A stretch of 27,427 bases of DNA from Nemertoderma westbladi (taxonomy: Eukaryota > Xenacoelomorpha > Nemertodermatida > Nemertodermatidae). Below, piece by piece: positions 26,893 through 27,427 of this stretch. The first letter of the stretch is position 1; each line of letters begins with the position of its first letter. Position numbers and translations under genes: made by a program. The stretch is taken from the NCBI GenBank assembly GCA_032718475.1, contig JAUCBJ010007934.1, forward strand, positions 1 through 27,427. Reading direction: 5' to 3'. Under the pieces are notes generated by a model. The model was not told the DNA's origin. It worked only from the letters and a program-made list of their open reading frames with translations, and made no database searches.

Positions 26893-27427
26893 GAGTGAGG
26901 GAAGTGAGGCAAGTGAGGGAAGTGAGGGAATGAGGGAGGCAGTGAGGGAAGTGAGGCAGTGAGGCATAGTGAGGCATAGTGAGGCAGTGAGGCATAGTGA
27001 GGCATAGTGAGGGAAGTGAGGGAAGTGAGGGAAGTGAGGCATAGTGAGGCAGTGAGGCATAGTGAGGCAGTGAGGCATAGTGAGGCATAGTGAGGCATAG
27101 CGAGGCATAGTGAGGCATAGTGAGGCATAGTGAGGCATAGTGAGGGAAGTGAGGGAAGTGAGGGAAGTGAGGCATAGTGAGGCAGTGAGGCATAGTGAGG
27201 CAGTGAGGCATAGTGAGGCATAGTGAGGCATAGTGAGGCATAGCGAGGCATAGCGAGGCATAGTGAGGCATAGTGAGGCAGTGAGGCATAGTGAGGCAGT
27301 GAGGCAGTGAGGCAGTGAGGCATAGTGAGGCATAGTGAGGCATAGTGAGGCATAGTGAGGCATAGTGAGGCATAGCGAGGCATAGTGAGGCATAGTGAGG
27401 CATAGTGAGGCAGTGAGGCAGTGAGGC
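26893..27427. repeat. Minisatellite of 8-, 9- and 10-bp gagg units, open at the right edge
   Basis: Built from gaggcatagt (10), gagggaagt (9) and gaggcagt (8), with a few gaggcatagc variants. A block starting with three gagggaagt units at 27009 recurs at 27142 (133 bp later) with nearly the same unit order, so there is a higher-order repeat. It continues past the window. The complement has no stop in any frame, which produces long spurious open frames. Confidence 0.93.

Noticed and set aside
26758-27403. Three long minus-strand open frames rich in HYASLCLTMP-type repeats
   Set aside because: They are all the same minisatellite read in three frames; openness follows from the stop-free unit, not from coding.

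Overview
The window is animal nuclear DNA and is mostly transposable elements. Evidence: a GT-AG bounded exon, hAT, mariner and P-type transposases, APE-type non-LTR reverse transcriptases, a tRNA-derived SINE, Ty1/copia and BEL/Pao-like LTR elements, and a GTSF1-like CHHC zinc-finger gene. Frequent 'taggcctac' words in the unique DNA recall some marine invertebrate (echinoderm-like) genomes, but that placement is a weak impression. Nothing prokaryotic is present.

Layout. 58-1866 (-) is a 602-codon open hAT (ZMYM1/TTF-type) transposase without its C-terminal dimerisation domain. 2491-6821 is a nest. An old non-LTR retrotransposon (A, +) is split by a shorter opposite-strand non-LTR copy (B, 2681-3496), by a DD41D mariner with 149-bp inverted repeats and TA duplications (3591-5429), and by a tRNA-derived SINE with a 5-bp duplication (5749-6026). 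6823-9458 has no gene but holds hairpins, a 46-bp duplication and a large inverted repeat (8141-8961). 9459-9950 (+) is one clean phase-0 exon of a major facilitator transporter; its partner exons are not visible. 9990-11400 (-) is another decayed non-LTR copy. 11820-14993 (-) is a Ty1/copia element with diverged LTRs and no visible protease or integrase. 16398-16853 (+) is a P-element-type transposase fragment.

The most striking object is 16893-23628 (-). Two 354-bp LTRs, identical as far as I can read, enclose a very long Gag reading frame with BEL/Pao-style zinc knuckles and no pol. Where pol would be there are about 2.3 kb of pyrimidine-rich simple sequence carrying two perfect hairpins and an array of about 19 small palindromes. 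Their stems alternate between GGCAC/GTGCC and GGTAC/GTACC, so complementarity is kept while sequence changes. This looks like a recently moved, non-autonomous, Gag-only LTR retrotransposon.

From 23629 the DNA is AT-rich. It carries an intronless GTSF1-like gene (24103-24402, -), whose family works with PIWI/piRNA silencing. A duplicated stretch flanks it and stops at its stop codon. An intronless gene for a highly acidic, repeat-built C2H2 zinc-finger protein follows (25435-26484, +). The window ends in a minisatellite of 8-, 9- and 10-bp units (26893-27427). Apart from a possible link between retroelements and a piRNA-pathway factor, which is only proximity, I see no operon-like cooperation between genes.
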